Assembly: GCF_025460765.1 (NCBI RefSeq)
Contig: NZ_JAMWEG010000006.1
Coordinates: 1-64,000, forward strand
Direction of reading: 5' to 3'
Source: Micromonospora sp. MA102
GTDB lineage: Bacteria > Actinomycetota > Actinomycetes > Mycobacteriales > Micromonosporaceae
Length of the DNA: 64,000 bases
Within the stretch, counting starts at the first letter, position 1, and every line of letters starts with the position of its first letter. Positions 7,747 through 17,369 of this stretch are shown piece after piece. The position numbers and the translations under genes were made by a program. Under the pieces are notes generated by a model. That model ran no database searches and was not told the origin of the DNA. It saw only the letters and a program-made list of their open reading frames with translations.

Positions 7747-8742
7747 TCAGGTGGTGTCCAGGTGACCACGCTGGTGCAGGACGAACAGCAGCGCCATGGC
7801 CGGCACGACGAGCAGCAGCGCCGCGGCGGCGACAAGGGTGAGCGACGCCAGGGTGGCGTCGGGAGCGGCGGCCTCGTCGATGCGGAGGTGGGTGCCCAGC
7901 AGGTACGGGTACTGCGCGACACCCCAGCCCGCCACCACCGTGCCGGCCGCGCCGACGGCGAGCGCCTGCAGCAACCGCGGCGCCGCCCGATGCAGCAGCG
8001 CGATGCTGGCCAGCCCGCACGCCGCGGAGATCAGCACCAAGGGCAGGCCGCGGCTGGTCAGCCCGTCGAACAGGCGGCCGGCGTCGGCGTGCAGGATGGC
8101 GATCCCCGCCAGCGCCACGGCCCCGGTCGTCACGGCGCTGGCCTGGGCCCGACGGCGGAACCAGCCCTCCAGGCGGGCGTCAGCGCGCGTGCGGGCTTCG
8201 GCGGTGAGGAACACCGCGGCGACGAACGCGCACACCCCGACCGCGAGCACCCCGCCGAGCAGCGACGTCGGGTTGACCCAGCTCGTCACGGGATCGCCGT
8301 GCCCGTCGGCGGGCACCCGCCCGGAGGCGATTCCACCGGCGACCGTACCGAGGAAGAACGGCGTGATCACCGACGAGGCGGCGAACGCCGCCCCGGTCGC
8401 CCGCTGCTGGTCGGTCTTCACCACCACCTTCCGGAACGCGAACCCGCTGCCGCGGACCACGATGCCCAGAGCGGCGAGGCCGAGCGGGATGTAGAGCGTG
8501 GTCATGATCGCGGCGAACGCGGCCGGGAAGCCCGTCCATAGCATCACCAGGCAGAAGATCAGCCATACGTGGTTGGCCTCCCACACCGGCGCCAACGTCT
8601 GATCGATCAGGTGCCGTGAGTTTCGCCCGCGTCCCGCACCACCGGCGGTGAGATCCCAGAACCCGGCACCGTAGTCCGCGCCACCGAGCACGGCGTAGGC
8701 GGTGACGCCGATGAACAACACGACGGCGGCGAACGTACTCAT
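7747..8742 (-). CDS. cydB: Cytochrome bd oxidase subunit II
   Basis: A 331-aa membrane protein with about eight or nine helices. The N-terminus VVLFIGVTAYAVLGGADYGAGFWDL is the family hallmark, followed by APVWEANHVWLIFCLVMLWT. It pairs with CydA to hold the d-type oxidase that reduces O2 to water with quinol, without proton pumping. Its ATG overlaps the cydA stop by 4 bases (ATGA), so the two are translationally coupled. No cydDC exporter genes are next to it. Confidence 0.96.
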   Translation of the reverse strand: MSTFAAVVLFIGVTAYAVLGGADYGAGFWDLTAGGAGRGRNSRHLIDQTLAPVWEANHVWLIFCLVMLWTGFPAAFAAIMTTLYIPLGLAALGIVVRGSGFAFRKVVVKTDQQRATGAAFAASSVITPFFLGTVAGGIASGRVPADGHGDPVTSWVNPTSLLGGVLAVGVCAFVAAVFLTAEARTRADARLEGWFRRRAQASAVTTGAVALAGIAILHADAGRLFDGLTSRGLPLVLISAACGLASIALLHRAAPRLLQALAVGAAGTVVAGWGVAQYPYLLGTHLRIDEAAAPDATLASLTLVAAAALLLVVPAMALLFVLHQRGHLDTT

Positions 8743-10166
8743 GCATGACCTGCCGCCGGCGTGGCCTCCGGGCCCCGGGCCGGGCCGTAGGGCACGTCCG
8801 TCTCGGTCGCCCCGCCCTGGTCGCGCCAGCGGCGGCGCAGTAGCCGCAGGACGTACACGGTGGTGGCGCCGACCGCGACGTACAGCGCCACGGTGGCGGT
8901 GAAGAACAGCCACAGGTTGCCGGACGTGGTGACCGCGTCCCGGGTGAGGAGGTGACCGACGACCGTCCACGGCTGCCGGCCGACCTCGGTGACCACCCAG
9001 CCCGCCTCCAGCGCCACCACCGCGAGCACCCCACTGATCGTGGTCGCCCGCAGGAACCACCTGCTGCGCGGCAGGTCACGGCGTCGCCACCAGGCCAGGG
9101 CGTACCAGGCGGAGAGGCCCAGCAACGCCGTGCCGATACCGACCATCACGTCGAAGCTCAGGTGGACGATCGCGACCAGCCGGTCCGGCGGCCGCACCTC
9201 GGCAGGGATGGCGTCCAGTCCCTGGATGCGGGTGGACGGCGAGTAGCCGGACAACAGCGACGCCCCCGAGGGAATCTTGATGCCGCCGTGCACCTTCCCG
9301 TTCGCGTAGAAGCCGCCCAGCACCTCCGGCACGTGGGTGCCTGTGGTCGGTACGGCCTCGATCGCGGCGAACTTTGCCGGTTCGTTCCGGTAGACCTCGC
9401 GCGCGGCGAGGTCGCCGACGAAGATCTGCACCGGGGTGACCAGCGCCGCGACGGTCAGCGGTATCGCCAGGCCGAGCCGGTGGTACCGGTCGCGGCGGCC
9501 GCGCAGCATCCCGGCGGCGTACACGCCGGCGACGACGAACCCGGCGACCATGTACGCGGCCAGCAGCATGTGGAGGGCCTCGTACCAGAATGCCCCGTTG
9601 AAGATCACCTCCAGCGGGCGGACCTCCACGATCTTGCCGTCCCGCATGGTGAATCCGCCCGGCTGGTTCATCCACGCGTTCGCCGCGACCACCGACAGCG
9701 TGCCGCCGATCCCGGACAGGACCACCGGCACACCGGTCCAGAAGTGCGGCCACGGCCGCATCCGCCGCCACCCGAAGACGTAGATGGCGACGAAGATCGC
9801 CTCCAGGAAGAAGAACAGACCCTCGATCGCGAACGGGATGCCGAACGCCGCGCCGTAGGCGCCCATCAGACGCGGCCAGAGCAGCCCGAGCTCGAACGAC
9901 AGCACCGTCCCGGACACCGCGCCGACGGCGAACAGCACCGCCGCCACCTGCGACCAGCGGCGGGCCAGCAGCAGCGCGGTCTCGTCGTTCCGACGAATGC
10001 CCCGGGCGTTCGCGATCAGCATCAGGAAGGTGAAGGCCACCCCGAACGGCACCAGGATGATGTGGAAGCCGAGAGTGAAGGCCATCTGCTCCCGGGCCGG
10101 CAGCAGCTGCGCCGGATCGGCCGGCACCAGAGCGGCGCCGACCGTCACCAGTGACAGACCAGCCAT
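8739..10166 (-). CDS. cydA: Cytochrome bd oxidase subunit I
   Basis: A 475-aa quinol oxidase subunit carrying haems b558, b595 and d. Visible marks: MAFTLGFHIILVPFG (N-terminal His haem ligand), WSQVAAVLFAVGAVSGTVLSFELGLLWP, EALHMLLAAYMVAGF (His ligand) and VTEVGRQPWTVVGHL (the GRQPW signature). The length fits the short Q-loop class. It is the first gene of a cydAB operon. ATG 10166 has no strong ribosome site; the 27 residues before MAFTLGF are longer than usual, so a later start is possible. Likely used under low oxygen or oxidative and nitrosative stress. Confidence 0.96.
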   Translation of the reverse strand: MAGLSLVTVGAALVPADPAQLLPAREQMAFTLGFHIILVPFGVAFTFLMLIANARGIRRNDETALLLARRWSQVAAVLFAVGAVSGTVLSFELGLLWPRLMGAYGAAFGIPFAIEGLFFFLEAIFVAIYVFGWRRMRPWPHFWTGVPVVLSGIGGTLSVVAANAWMNQPGGFTMRDGKIVEVRPLEVIFNGAFWYEALHMLLAAYMVAGFVVAGVYAAGMLRGRRDRYHRLGLAIPLTVAALVTPVQIFVGDLAAREVYRNEPAKFAAIEAVPTTGTHVPEVLGGFYANGKVHGGIKIPSGASLLSGYSPSTRIQGLDAIPAEVRPPDRLVAIVHLSFDVMVGIGTALLGLSAWYALAWWRRRDLPRSRWFLRATTISGVLAVVALEAGWVVTEVGRQPWTVVGHLLTRDAVTTSGNLWLFFTATVALYVAVGATTVYVLRLLRRRWRDQGGATETDVPYGPARGPEATPAAGHA

Positions 10167-10270
10167 GGCCCGTGCTACCCGGTCACGGCTGCCGCAAACG
10201 TACCGATGGGGTGAGGATCGGGCAGAGCGCAGGGTAACGGGCGGCCCCCGGGGGCCCGCAGCCGCAGTGC

Positions 10271-11221
10271 CTAGTCAGCGACGTGGATGACGATCTTCCC
10301 TCGGCGTTTGGCCGTCTCAAGCGCCTCGTAACCTGAGCGCGTCTCGCTGAGGGGCACCACCCTGTCCAGCACCGGCCTCAACTGACCGTTGTCGACGAGC
10401 TCGGCGATGGAACGCAGCGCGTTCCGGTCGGGCTCGACGATGAAGTACACCCCGCGTACGCCATGCCGGGCTGCTTCCTGCTGGTCGGGTGGGGTCACGA
10501 GGGTGACCAGCACACCGCCCGACTTCAGGACCGACCAGGACCGCGACTGGGTGGCTCCTCCGACGAGATCAACGACCACGTCGACGTCGCGAACGTGATC
10601 CTCGAAACGGTCGTGCGCGTAGTCGATGACCTGCTCGGCACCCAGACCCTTGACGAATTCCACGTCGGCCGCCGCCGCCGTGGCGCTGACGCGAGCACCG
10701 AGACCGGCCGCGAGTTGCACCACGTAGATCCCCACGCCGCCGGCGCCGCCCTGCACCAGCACGTGCTGACCGGCCTGCAGGTCGGCGTGGTCCACCAGCG
10801 CCTGCCACGCTGTCAACGCGGCCAAGGGGAGCGCTGCGGCGTGGTCGTGATCAACGCTGGCGGGTTTGGCCGCCAGGACGGCCGCGGGCAGGGCGACGTA
10901 CTCGGCGGCAGCGCCATCGCTGGTGAAAGGGATCAACCCGTAGACGGCCTCTCCCTCGGCGGGGCTCTCCACCCCCGCCCCGCACGCCGCGACGACGCCG
11001 GCGAACTCATGCGACGGGATGATCGGAGTGCGCTCAGGCCCTGACCCGTCCGAGCTGTGCGTCCACGTCTGCGGCCAGGTGAGCTCAGTGGGTGTCATGG
11101 AGGCAGCCTTCACCGCCACCAACACCTCACCGGGCCCCGGCTCAGGCCGCGGCGCCTCCTCGTACACGAGCTGCTCCGGCCCGCCTCTGGTGTGAGCTCT
11201 CACGGCGTGCATCGTGCTCAT
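10271..11221 (-). CDS. NADP-dependent zinc-free alcohol dehydrogenase / quinone oxidoreductase
   Basis: A 316-aa medium-chain dehydrogenase/reductase of the quinone oxidoreductase branch. The N-terminal GroES-like fold contains PSHEFAGVVAACGAGV; the nucleotide-binding motif is VLVQGGAGGVGIYVVQLA. The structural-zinc cysteines are absent. ATG 11221 gives the normal N-terminus MSTMHAVRAHTRGGPEQ, with AGGGGG about 12 nt upstream. Substrate unknown; reduction of quinones or enones is usual. It is a more distant relative of the two oxidoreductases at 13423 and 15185. It is divergent from the DUF417 gene, with a 299-base gap that must hold both promoters. Confidence 0.88.
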   Translation of the reverse strand: MSTMHAVRAHTRGGPEQLVYEEAPRPEPGPGEVLVAVKAASMTPTELTWPQTWTHSSDGSGPERTPIIPSHEFAGVVAACGAGVESPAEGEAVYGLIPFTSDGAAAEYVALPAAVLAAKPASVDHDHAAALPLAALTAWQALVDHADLQAGQHVLVQGGAGGVGIYVVQLAAGLGARVSATAAAADVEFVKGLGAEQVIDYAHDRFEDHVRDVDVVVDLVGGATQSRSWSVLKSGGVLVTLVTPPDQQEAARHGVRGVYFIVEPDRNALRSIAELVDNGQLRPVLDRVVPLSETRSGYEALETAKRRGKIVIHVAD

Positions 11222-11520
11222 CCGACGACTGCCCCCTCCCGGCCACATGTTGATCGGCCCGCCGGCCGCCGCTGGGGACAAGCCGGAGGCCAACTCCCGC
11301 ATTATCGGGCGGTTCGGCAGCGCGGCGGTGGGACTTCCGTAACCCTTGCCCCTTCGGTTCAGATGCGCGGAATCAGGGACGTCGTACGCGATCTAGCGTC
11401 CGCTCCGGCCGGTGGGACGTCAGGGCGGTGAGGTGCGCGCGCCCTCGGTGCGTGTGGCGGGTTCAAGCGGGTAATGGTCCCCAGCACGCCGACCGTCGAC
11501 ACAGCGACTAGGAGCGAGCG

Positions 11521-11988
11521 ATGGGCACACGACACGCCTCGGCCGATGACGTCGCTTCCGTAGGCCTCTCGGTCCTGCGCTCCGCACTGGCGGCGAACAT
11601 CCTGTGGATCGGTGCCCTCAAGTTCAAGCAGTACGAGGTCGAGAATGACGAGCCCCTGGTCACCTCGAGTCCGCTGTTCTCCCGGTTCCGCGCGAAGCTG
11701 GGCGCCCGAAAGCTCAACCGACTCATCGGGGTCACGGAGATCACCGTAGGCTCCCTGATCGCCGCGAAGCCGGTGGCGCCCAGAGCGTCGGCGATCGGTA
11801 GCTTCGGGGCGGTCGGGATGTTCCTCACCACCCTCAGCTTCCTGGCCACGACGCCCGAGGCTCGGCAGGAAGGGCAGGGAGTCTTGAGTCTTTCCCAGCT
11901 GGGCCAATTCCTGTTGAAGGACACAGTGCTCCTCGGTGCCGCCCTCATGACAGCTGCCGAGTCGCTGCGCGCCGCCCGCTCCTGCTAA
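11521..11988 (+). CDS. DUF417 (YkgB/RclC-like) membrane protein
   Basis: A 155-aa inner-membrane protein with four predicted helices: LRSALAANILWIGALKFKQYEVEN, ITVGSLIAAK, AVGMFLTTLSFLATTP and LLKDTVLLGAALMTAAESL. FKQYExE and the helix order match the DUF417 family. E. coli RclC (YkgB) of this family belongs to the reactive-chlorine response; that role here is inference. The ribosome site AGGAGCGAGCG lies directly before ATG. It overlaps the convergent MFS gene by 4 bases. Confidence 0.85.
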   Translation: MGTRHASADDVASVGLSVLRSALAANILWIGALKFKQYEVENDEPLVTSSPLFSRFRAKLGARKLNRLIGVTEITVGSLIAAKPVAPRASAIGSFGAVGMFLTTLSFLATTPEARQEGQGVLSLSQLGQFLLKDTVLLGAALMTAAESLRAARSC

Positions 11989-13259
11989 GCCTCTCGGCGA
12001 GCGCCCGATGCGTACGGTTCTGAACTCGCCATGCTGGCTCTGCCGGCCGTGCCGATGTGCGGGTTGCGGGCAGCGAGGACAGTGAGCAGGGCGGCGACGA
12101 TGGCGAGTCCGCCGTATCCGAGGACGATTTGCGATAGCGCGAAGGTCTTCGATAGTTCCCCGGAAATGAGGCTGGGGAAGGCGGCGCCGCTGTAGCAGAG
12201 GACGTAGATCAGGCTGAAGATCGGTGCCCGGTCGGCCAGGCTGCTGTCGTGCAGCAGGCCGCGGGTGGCGGCGCTGATGGCGATGCCTTGACCGGCACCG
12301 GCGACGACGGTTGCGGCGACGAACAACGCCAGGGTGCCGATGGTGATCGCGGTGATGATGCCGATCCACCCGGCCAGGAAGATGATCATGCCGATGCGTT
12401 GGGCCGCCGCGGATTTGAACCGCCCGCCGAGGGGAGCGCCGAGAACGCTGGGGGCCATGTAGGCGGCGAACACCAGTCCGAGGACGAGCGGGCTGTGAGT
12501 GTGGAGCTGATCGTCGACCAGCGCGGGCACGAAGGCCTGGTAGAAGGCCCCGGTCGCCCAGGTGGCCAGGAACACCGCCGCCGCGACAGGGAGCAGATGC
12601 CTGACCCGGGCCGGTACGCGGACCCGCGGTGACAGCGATCGCCACGCGCCCGCCGTTGGCCTTGCGGTTTCCGGGCTGATGACGATGAGCGCGGCGGACA
12701 GTACGAGGAGACCGGAGCAGACCAGGTAGATGAGGTCGCGTGGCCAGGGACCGAACTGGACCAGAGCGCCGGAGGTGATGGCACCGAGGGTGAGGCCGAG
12801 CATGGGTCCCTGGCTGGAGGCGACGGCGGCCAACCACTGCGGCCTGTTGGGTGCGGCGTCGACGATGTAGGAGGTGAGGCTGCTGCTGGCCAAGCCGGTA
12901 CCCACCCCCATCAGCAGCCGACCGGCCAGCAGGGTGCCGATGTCGTGTACCTGCAGCAGCAGCAGACAGCCCAGCAGGAGCAGGCCGAGGCTGGCGATCG
13001 CGGTGCGCCGTCGACCCAGATGATTGGACAGTCGCCCCAGCACCAACAGTGCGGCGATCGTGCCGACGGCGGTGGTGACGACGGCCATCGAGATGCCGGC
13101 GTTGGTGAACCCGTCCTCAGCCCGGTAGACGTTGAAGAGGGGGATCGGCGCGGCCGACGCGGCAAACGTGGCCACCAGGGAGACCACCGCAGATGAGAAC
13201 GCCAGCCGGAGCGTCCCGCCCCGGCCAGCCGGGTTGATCACTGGTGCCATGCGTTGCAT
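11985..13259 (-). CDS. MFS transporter
   Basis: A 424-aa major facilitator exporter with about 12 helices. The first helix (LAFSSAVVSLVATFAASAAP) leads to PLFNVYRAEDGFTNAGISM, and the conserved loop LGRLSNHLGRRRTAIASL follows helix 2. Start MQRMAPVINPAGRGG at 13259, with AAGGAG 13 nt upstream; ATG 13250 is an alternative. Similar actinomycete proteins are drug or sugar-efflux candidates; the substrate is unknown. Its stop codon shares bases with that of DUF417 (convergent). Confidence 0.88.
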   Translation of the reverse strand: MQRMAPVINPAGRGGTLRLAFSSAVVSLVATFAASAAPIPLFNVYRAEDGFTNAGISMAVVTTAVGTIAALLVLGRLSNHLGRRRTAIASLGLLLLGCLLLLQVHDIGTLLAGRLLMGVGTGLASSSLTSYIVDAAPNRPQWLAAVASSQGPMLGLTLGAITSGALVQFGPWPRDLIYLVCSGLLVLSAALIVISPETARPTAGAWRSLSPRVRVPARVRHLLPVAAAVFLATWATGAFYQAFVPALVDDQLHTHSPLVLGLVFAAYMAPSVLGAPLGGRFKSAAAQRIGMIIFLAGWIGIITAITIGTLALFVAATVVAGAGQGIAISAATRGLLHDSSLADRAPIFSLIYVLCYSGAAFPSLISGELSKTFALSQIVLGYGGLAIVAALLTVLAARNPHIGTAGRASMASSEPYASGARREA

Positions 13260-13422
13260 CGATACGTGCCTTCTCCTTGGTCTGAACCGGCCCCAGAGTT
13301 TCTGGAGGCTTCGGGTGGATGCGCAGACACTCGACCGGTCCGCTGAGGTGTGCCCTACGAGTCGTCCGACCCCGACCACGTCGCTGACGTTCATGCAGGA
13401 GGGCCTGATAGCTGGCCCCGAG

Positions 13423-14367
13423 TCATGGACGAACGCGGATGACCGTCTTCCCCTTGGTCCGCTCGGTCGGGTTGAGAGCGGCGACGGCGTCGTCGAGGGC
13501 GGCCACGGTGCCGATGTTCGTCCGCACGCGTCCGTCCCGGACCCGCCGGACGATCTCACCCAGCTGGGCGCGGTCGGACACGACGACGAAGTCGATCGCC
13601 AGGCCCTCAGCGGGCCGCGCCTCCGGCGGGCCGGTGACGGTCACCAGCGTCCCTCCGGCTCGAACCAGACCCGCAGACCGCTTCTGGATGTCGCCGCCGA
13701 TGACATCGAAGACCAGATCGACTCCGCCGACGTCTTCCAGGGTGTCGCTGTCGAGGTCGACGAACTCGTGCGCGCCGTAGTCGACTGCGGTCTGCCGGCC
13801 GCTGGCACGTCCGGTGCCGATGACGTAGGCGCCGGCCTGACGGGCGAGTTGCGTCGCCATCGAGCCGACTGCGCCGGCCGCGCCATGCACCAGGATGCTC
13901 TGCCCCGCCAGGAGGTGGCCGTGATCGAACAGCCCCTGCCACGCGGTCAGGCCCGCCATCGCGACGCCGGCGCCCACCGTGAAGTCAACGTCGCCGGGCA
14001 GCGGCGCAAGGTTGCGCGCCTCGACGACGACATACTCCGCCAGTGTGCCGTCGCGAGTCCAGTCCGTCAGGCCGAACACCCGCTGTCCCACCGACAACCC
14101 GGTTGTTCCATAGCTGAGAGCGGTGACCACCCCCGCCACCTCGTGGCCGGGGATCGACGGCGTCCGGTCACGGCCGAGGCGATCGATCCAGGTCGAGGGC
14201 CACTCCAGCTCATTCCCGGTGAATCCCGATCCATGAACGGCAACGACGACATCGCCGTAGTTCGCGCCCTCAAGGCTGGCCAGCGCTGCCGCGTCCGGCT
14301 CGGGCCGCTCCACGAGCCTCATCCCCGCCGTTCCCGCGGCCCGGTCCGTCACCACGATCGCTTTCAT
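13423..14367 (-). CDS. NADP-dependent quinone oxidoreductase-type dehydrogenase, paralog 1
   Basis: A 314-aa MDR-family enzyme, clearly paralogous over its length to the gene at 15185-16102. Shared stretches include GRDRTPSIPGHE, TTGLSVGQRVFGLTDW, EARNLAPLPGDVDFTVGA and FDVIGGDIQKRSAGLVRAGG. Rossmann motif: ILVHGAAGAVGSMATQLARQ. Start MKAIVVTDRAAG at 14367 with GAGAGG upstream. The copy carries a small insert near residues 26-36 (AAALASLEGANY) absent in paralog 2. Catalytic partner unknown. Confidence 0.88.
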   Translation of the reverse strand: MKAIVVTDRAAGTAGMRLVERPEPDAAALASLEGANYGDVVVAVHGSGFTGNELEWPSTWIDRLGRDRTPSIPGHEVAGVVTALSYGTTGLSVGQRVFGLTDWTRDGTLAEYVVVEARNLAPLPGDVDFTVGAGVAMAGLTAWQGLFDHGHLLAGQSILVHGAAGAVGSMATQLARQAGAYVIGTGRASGRQTAVDYGAHEFVDLDSDTLEDVGGVDLVFDVIGGDIQKRSAGLVRAGGTLVTVTGPPEARPAEGLAIDFVVVSDRAQLGEIVRRVRDGRVRTNIGTVAALDDAVAALNPTERTKGKTVIRVRP

Positions 14368-14424
14368 CCGACTACCTCTCTCAGTAACGGTCCTGGTCTG
14401 TCCGCGCCCTTGCCGATGGCCCCG

Positions 14425-14550
14425 GATGATCTTCTTGCCCCTGGTCGTTCGGTCGCCTTGACGGCGGCGTCGCCATCGTCGAGGGCCGCGACGGCGCCGG
14501 TGTCGGTCCGCAGCCGACGGTCCCGGACCTGCCGGCGGCTCGAGCGGTCT
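14425..14550 (-). pseudogene. C-terminal fragment of another quinone-oxidoreductase copy
   Basis: The minus strand here encodes VRDRRLRTDTGAVAALDD followed by AVKATERPGARRSSG. This matches the C-termini of the two flanking paralogs (IRDGRLRTNIGTVAALDDAVAAFNRTERMTGKT). DNA similarity is clear from about 14440 to 14530. The rest of the gene is missing, and the fragment ends just upstream of paralog 1. It looks like debris from tandem duplication and deletion. Confidence 0.7.
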
Positions 14551-14597
14551 GCGATTGCGCCGGTGGGCGGGGCCACCCAGGCCGTCAGCAGGCGGGT

Positions 14598-15086
14598 TCA
14601 GGACACGTGGGTGTGTCCCTGGGCTGCTCCCGGGTGCTCGGGGTCGATGAGGTCGGCGTACGCGGGGTTGTGGTCGATGAAGGTGCGCACGACCGGGCAC
14701 ATGATGGTGACCGTCTTGCCTCGCCCACGCACGTCGTTCAAGACGCGTCGGATCAGCTCGGTGGCGATGCCCTGTCCGCGGAATTCGGGGATCACCGACG
14801 TGGCCAGCAGCACGAGCCGGTCGTTGCCGGCGACGTTGTAGGGCAGCCCGGCCACCTCTCGGTCCCCGACGGTGGCGCCGTAGATGCCGAGTTTCTCGTC
14901 GTTGACGACGTGCAGGTCGAACGCGGGGGCGTGGGGCTCGCCGATCACCTCGTCGATGAGGACGGCCTGGTCCTGGTGGAGGGTGCCGTCCTCGTCGGGG
15001 TGTCCGGCCTCGTCCGGGTACGCGAAGGCGTAGTGGGCCGGCTCGGCAGCGTCGGTCATGGAGAGTTCGCCTTCGTTGATGGTCAT
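14598..15086 (-). CDS. GNAT acetyltransferase, YidJ/CG type
   Basis: A 162-aa protein. The C-terminal roughly 90 residues match the small Acetyltransf_CG (PF14542) fold: LVLLATSVIPEFRGQGIATEL (acetyl-CoA loop RGQGIA), RGRGKTVTIMCPVVRTFIDHNPAYADLI. The acidic N-terminus precedes the domain. Starts at 15086 (GGAAG upstream) and 15059 are both plausible. Substrate unknown. It sits between the two oxidoreductase paralogs and reads the same way, so it may be carried in the same transcript and have been involved in the duplication. Confidence 0.82.
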   Translation of the reverse strand: MTINEGELSMTDAAEPAHYAFAYPDEAGHPDEDGTLHQDQAVLIDEVIGEPHAPAFDLHVVNDEKLGIYGATVGDREVAGLPYNVAGNDRLVLLATSVIPEFRGQGIATELIRRVLNDVRGRGKTVTIMCPVVRTFIDHNPAYADLIDPEHPGAAQGHTHVS

Positions 15087-15184
15087 CAGATCACTTCCGG
15101 GTCGTGGCGGTAGTCGTGCTCGCCCAGCCGCATGTCGTCGAAGGGGAGGCGAAAGCCATCGACGCACCTCGCGCTCCTGAGTCC

Positions 15185-16102
15185 TTACGGGCGAACGCGG
15201 ATGATCGTCTTTCCCGTCATCCGCTCGGTCCGGTTGAAGGCGGCGACGGCGTCGTCGAGGGCCGCGACGGTGCCGATGTTCGTCCGCAGCCGGCCATCCC
15301 TGATCCGCTGGACGACCTCACCCAGCTGCGCGCGATCGGCCTCGACAACGAAATCAACCGTCAGGCCGTCCGCCGGCTGCGCTTCGGGCGGGCCAGCAAT
15401 GGTCACCAGCGTTCCTCCCGCTCGGACCAGGCCCGCGGAGCGCTTCTGGATGTCGCCACCGATCACGTCGAAGACCAGATCGACGCCGGTGACGTCTTCC
15501 AGGGTGTCGTTGTCGAGGTCGACGAACTCCTGCGCGCCGAAGTCGAGCGCGGTCTGGCGGTCGGCGGCCCGTCCGGTGCCGATGACGTAGGCGCCGGCCT
15601 TTCTGGCGAGCTGGGTCACCATCGAGCCGACTCCACCGGCCGCACCATGTACGAGGACGGCCTGCCCCGCCTGGAAACGGCCGTGCACGAACAGTCCCTG
15701 CCACGCGGTCAGGCCTGAAATCGGCAGGCTCGCGCCCACCGTGAAGTCGACGTCGCCGGGCAGCGGCGCGAGGTTGCGTGCCTCGACGGCGGCGTACTCC
15801 GCCAGGGTGCCGTCGCGGTTCCAGTCCGTGAGGCCGAACACCCGCTGTCCCACCGACAGTCCCGTCGTGCCATACCCGAGGGCGCTGACCACTCCGGCCA
15901 GCTCGTGCCCGGGGATCGACGGCGTCCGGTCCCGGCCAAGCCGATCGGTCCAGGTCGAGGGCCACGTCAGCTCACCCGGAGTGAATCCCGACGCATGAAC
16001 CTGGACAACGACGTCGTTCAGCGCCGGCTTCGGGTCAGGCCGCTCCACCAGCGTCATCCCGGCCATTCCCGCTGCCTGGTCCGTCACGACGATCGCCTTC
16101 AT
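15185..16102 (-). CDS. NADP-dependent quinone oxidoreductase-type dehydrogenase, paralog 2
   Basis: A 305-aa MDR-family enzyme, close paralog of 13423-14367. Rossmann motif VLVHGAAGGVGSMVTQLARK; catalytic-domain stretch SIPGHELAGVVSALGYGTTG. MKAIVVTDQAAG at 16102 has GAGGAG 9 nt upstream and matches the paralog start; ATG 16123 would add seven residues. Probably reduces quinones or related electrophiles with NADPH. Confidence 0.88.
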   Translation of the reverse strand: MKAIVVTDQAAGMAGMTLVERPDPKPALNDVVVQVHASGFTPGELTWPSTWTDRLGRDRTPSIPGHELAGVVSALGYGTTGLSVGQRVFGLTDWNRDGTLAEYAAVEARNLAPLPGDVDFTVGASLPISGLTAWQGLFVHGRFQAGQAVLVHGAAGGVGSMVTQLARKAGAYVIGTGRAADRQTALDFGAQEFVDLDNDTLEDVTGVDLVFDVIGGDIQKRSAGLVRAGGTLVTIAGPPEAQPADGLTVDFVVEADRAQLGEVVQRIRDGRLRTNIGTVAALDDAVAAFNRTERMTGKTIIRVRP

Positions 16103-16621
16103 GGGAACTGTCTCCTCGGTCATTTGTCTCTCTGGTGCCGATGCGGCAGGCGGGGAAAGCCCGTTTCGGCGTCTGATGGCCAGGGGTTACCGGGACGCAG
16201 CCGGCCGGTCTGGCCAGCGCCGGCTTGCCACGTGCCTCGCTGAACACGCGTCGCTCACAGCGGACGCGAAGGATCGTCTTGCCAGTCGGGCGCCCCGAAC
16301 GTAGCTGCGCGAAAACTGGTCTGTCAAGTCCAGTTGAGGGGCAGCAGGATGCTATAGTGAGGGCGATTCAACGCAGGTCATACGGTACGACTGAGGCACC
16401 CAGTCGACCAGTCCCGGACATTGTTTCCGGACTCCGCAGTCCAATTCCGAGCGGTCGGCGGTTGCAACCCGCACATTAGGTGCATTTCGCCTGATCCCGT
16501 AGCTTCGCACCCAAAGGGCGGGAAGTGAGAGCTGTGCACCAGCGGGCCCTGGAGAACGCCGGGTACGGCGAATGCCGCACGCTGTTCATCGAGTGACACC
16601 AACGACAAGTAGGGAGACGAC
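16103..16621. other. Intergenic region before msrA
   Basis: About 520 bases without a supported gene. A 10-base palindrome GGTTGCAACC lies at 16460-16469, and TATAGT at 16353-16358 is AT-rich enough for a -10 element but lacks a good -35. Immediately before msrA a 24-codon frame (GTG near 16525 to the TGA near 16595) has coding-like composition but no known match. Confidence 0.4.
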
Positions 16622-17128
16622 GTGACCACCGAAAAGGCGATCCTCGCAGGCGGCTGCTTCTGGGGGATGGAGGAGCTGTTCCGCCGCCAGCCCGGCGTCG
16701 TTTCCACGCGCGTCGGTTACAGCGGCGGAGACGTCCCGAACGCCACCTACCGCAACCACGGAACCCACGCGGAGTCCATTGAGGTCGTCTACGACACCGA
16801 GAAGACCGACTTCCGCGCGCTGCTCGAGTTCTTCTTCCAGATCCACGACCCCTCGACGAAGAACCGCCAGGGCAACGACATCGGCACCAGCTACCGCTCG
16901 GCGATCTTCTACACGAGCGACGAGCAGAAGCGGGTCGCCGAGGACACGATCGCCGACGTCGACGCCTCGGGCCTGTGGCCCGGTAAGGTCGTCACCGAGG
17001 TCACCCCGGCAGGCGACTTCTGGGCGGCTGAGCCCGAGCACCAGAACTACCTGCAGACCTACCCCAACGGTTACACCTGCCACTTCCCCCGCCCCGGGTG
17101 GAAGCTCCCGAAGCGGGCGACGGCCTGA
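16622..17128 (+). CDS. msrA: Peptide methionine (S)-S-oxide reductase
   Basis: A 168-aa MsrA that repairs oxidised methionine using thioredoxin. The active site [13 protein letters not shown] (Cys12) and the downstream [20 protein letters not shown] and [11 protein letters not shown] motifs are all present. GTG start at 16622 with AGGGAG 8 nt upstream. A strong terminator follows, so it is probably monocistronic. Confidence 0.96.
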   Translation: MTTEKAILAGGCFWGMEELFRRQPGVVSTRVGYSGGDVPNATYRNHGTHAESIEVVYDTEKTDFRALLEFFFQIHDPSTKNRQGNDIGTSYRSAIFYTSDEQKRVAEDTIADVDASGLWPGKVVTEVTPAGDFWAAEPEHQNYLQTYPNGYTCHFPRPGWKLPKRATA

Positions 17129-17133
17129 CACCT

Positions 17134-17164
17134 CCGGCGCGCGGACCCCGGGTCCGCGCGCCGG
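17134..17164 (+). terminator. Terminator stem-loop after msrA
   Basis: Perfect 14-bp stem (17134-17147 with 17151-17164), 3-nt loop, starting 6 bases after the msrA stop. Confidence 0.75.
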
Positions 17165-17369
17165 CCGGGGCCAGGTGCCAGCGACAGGATGAGGACCGAA
17201 TAGTCCGGGAAAGCCTCACCCTGTCGATGATCGCGGGGACCTGGCACCCGTTCGACCCAGATGGCCGCGCGCTTCATCATTCACCAGGACGCGAATGCGG
17301 CATGCCGCCGAGCGGACTTCAAGGTCCCATTTTCCAGGGATTATCTGGCGCGCTGGATACACTTGGCCG

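Noticed and set aside
10242..10255. Short GC palindrome after the quinone oxidoreductase upstream region
   Set aside because: No loop and position between tandem minus-strand genes; chance in this GC content.
16340..16360. Promoter with TATAGT before msrA
   Set aside because: No acceptable -35 hexamer at 16-18 bases; too weak to list.
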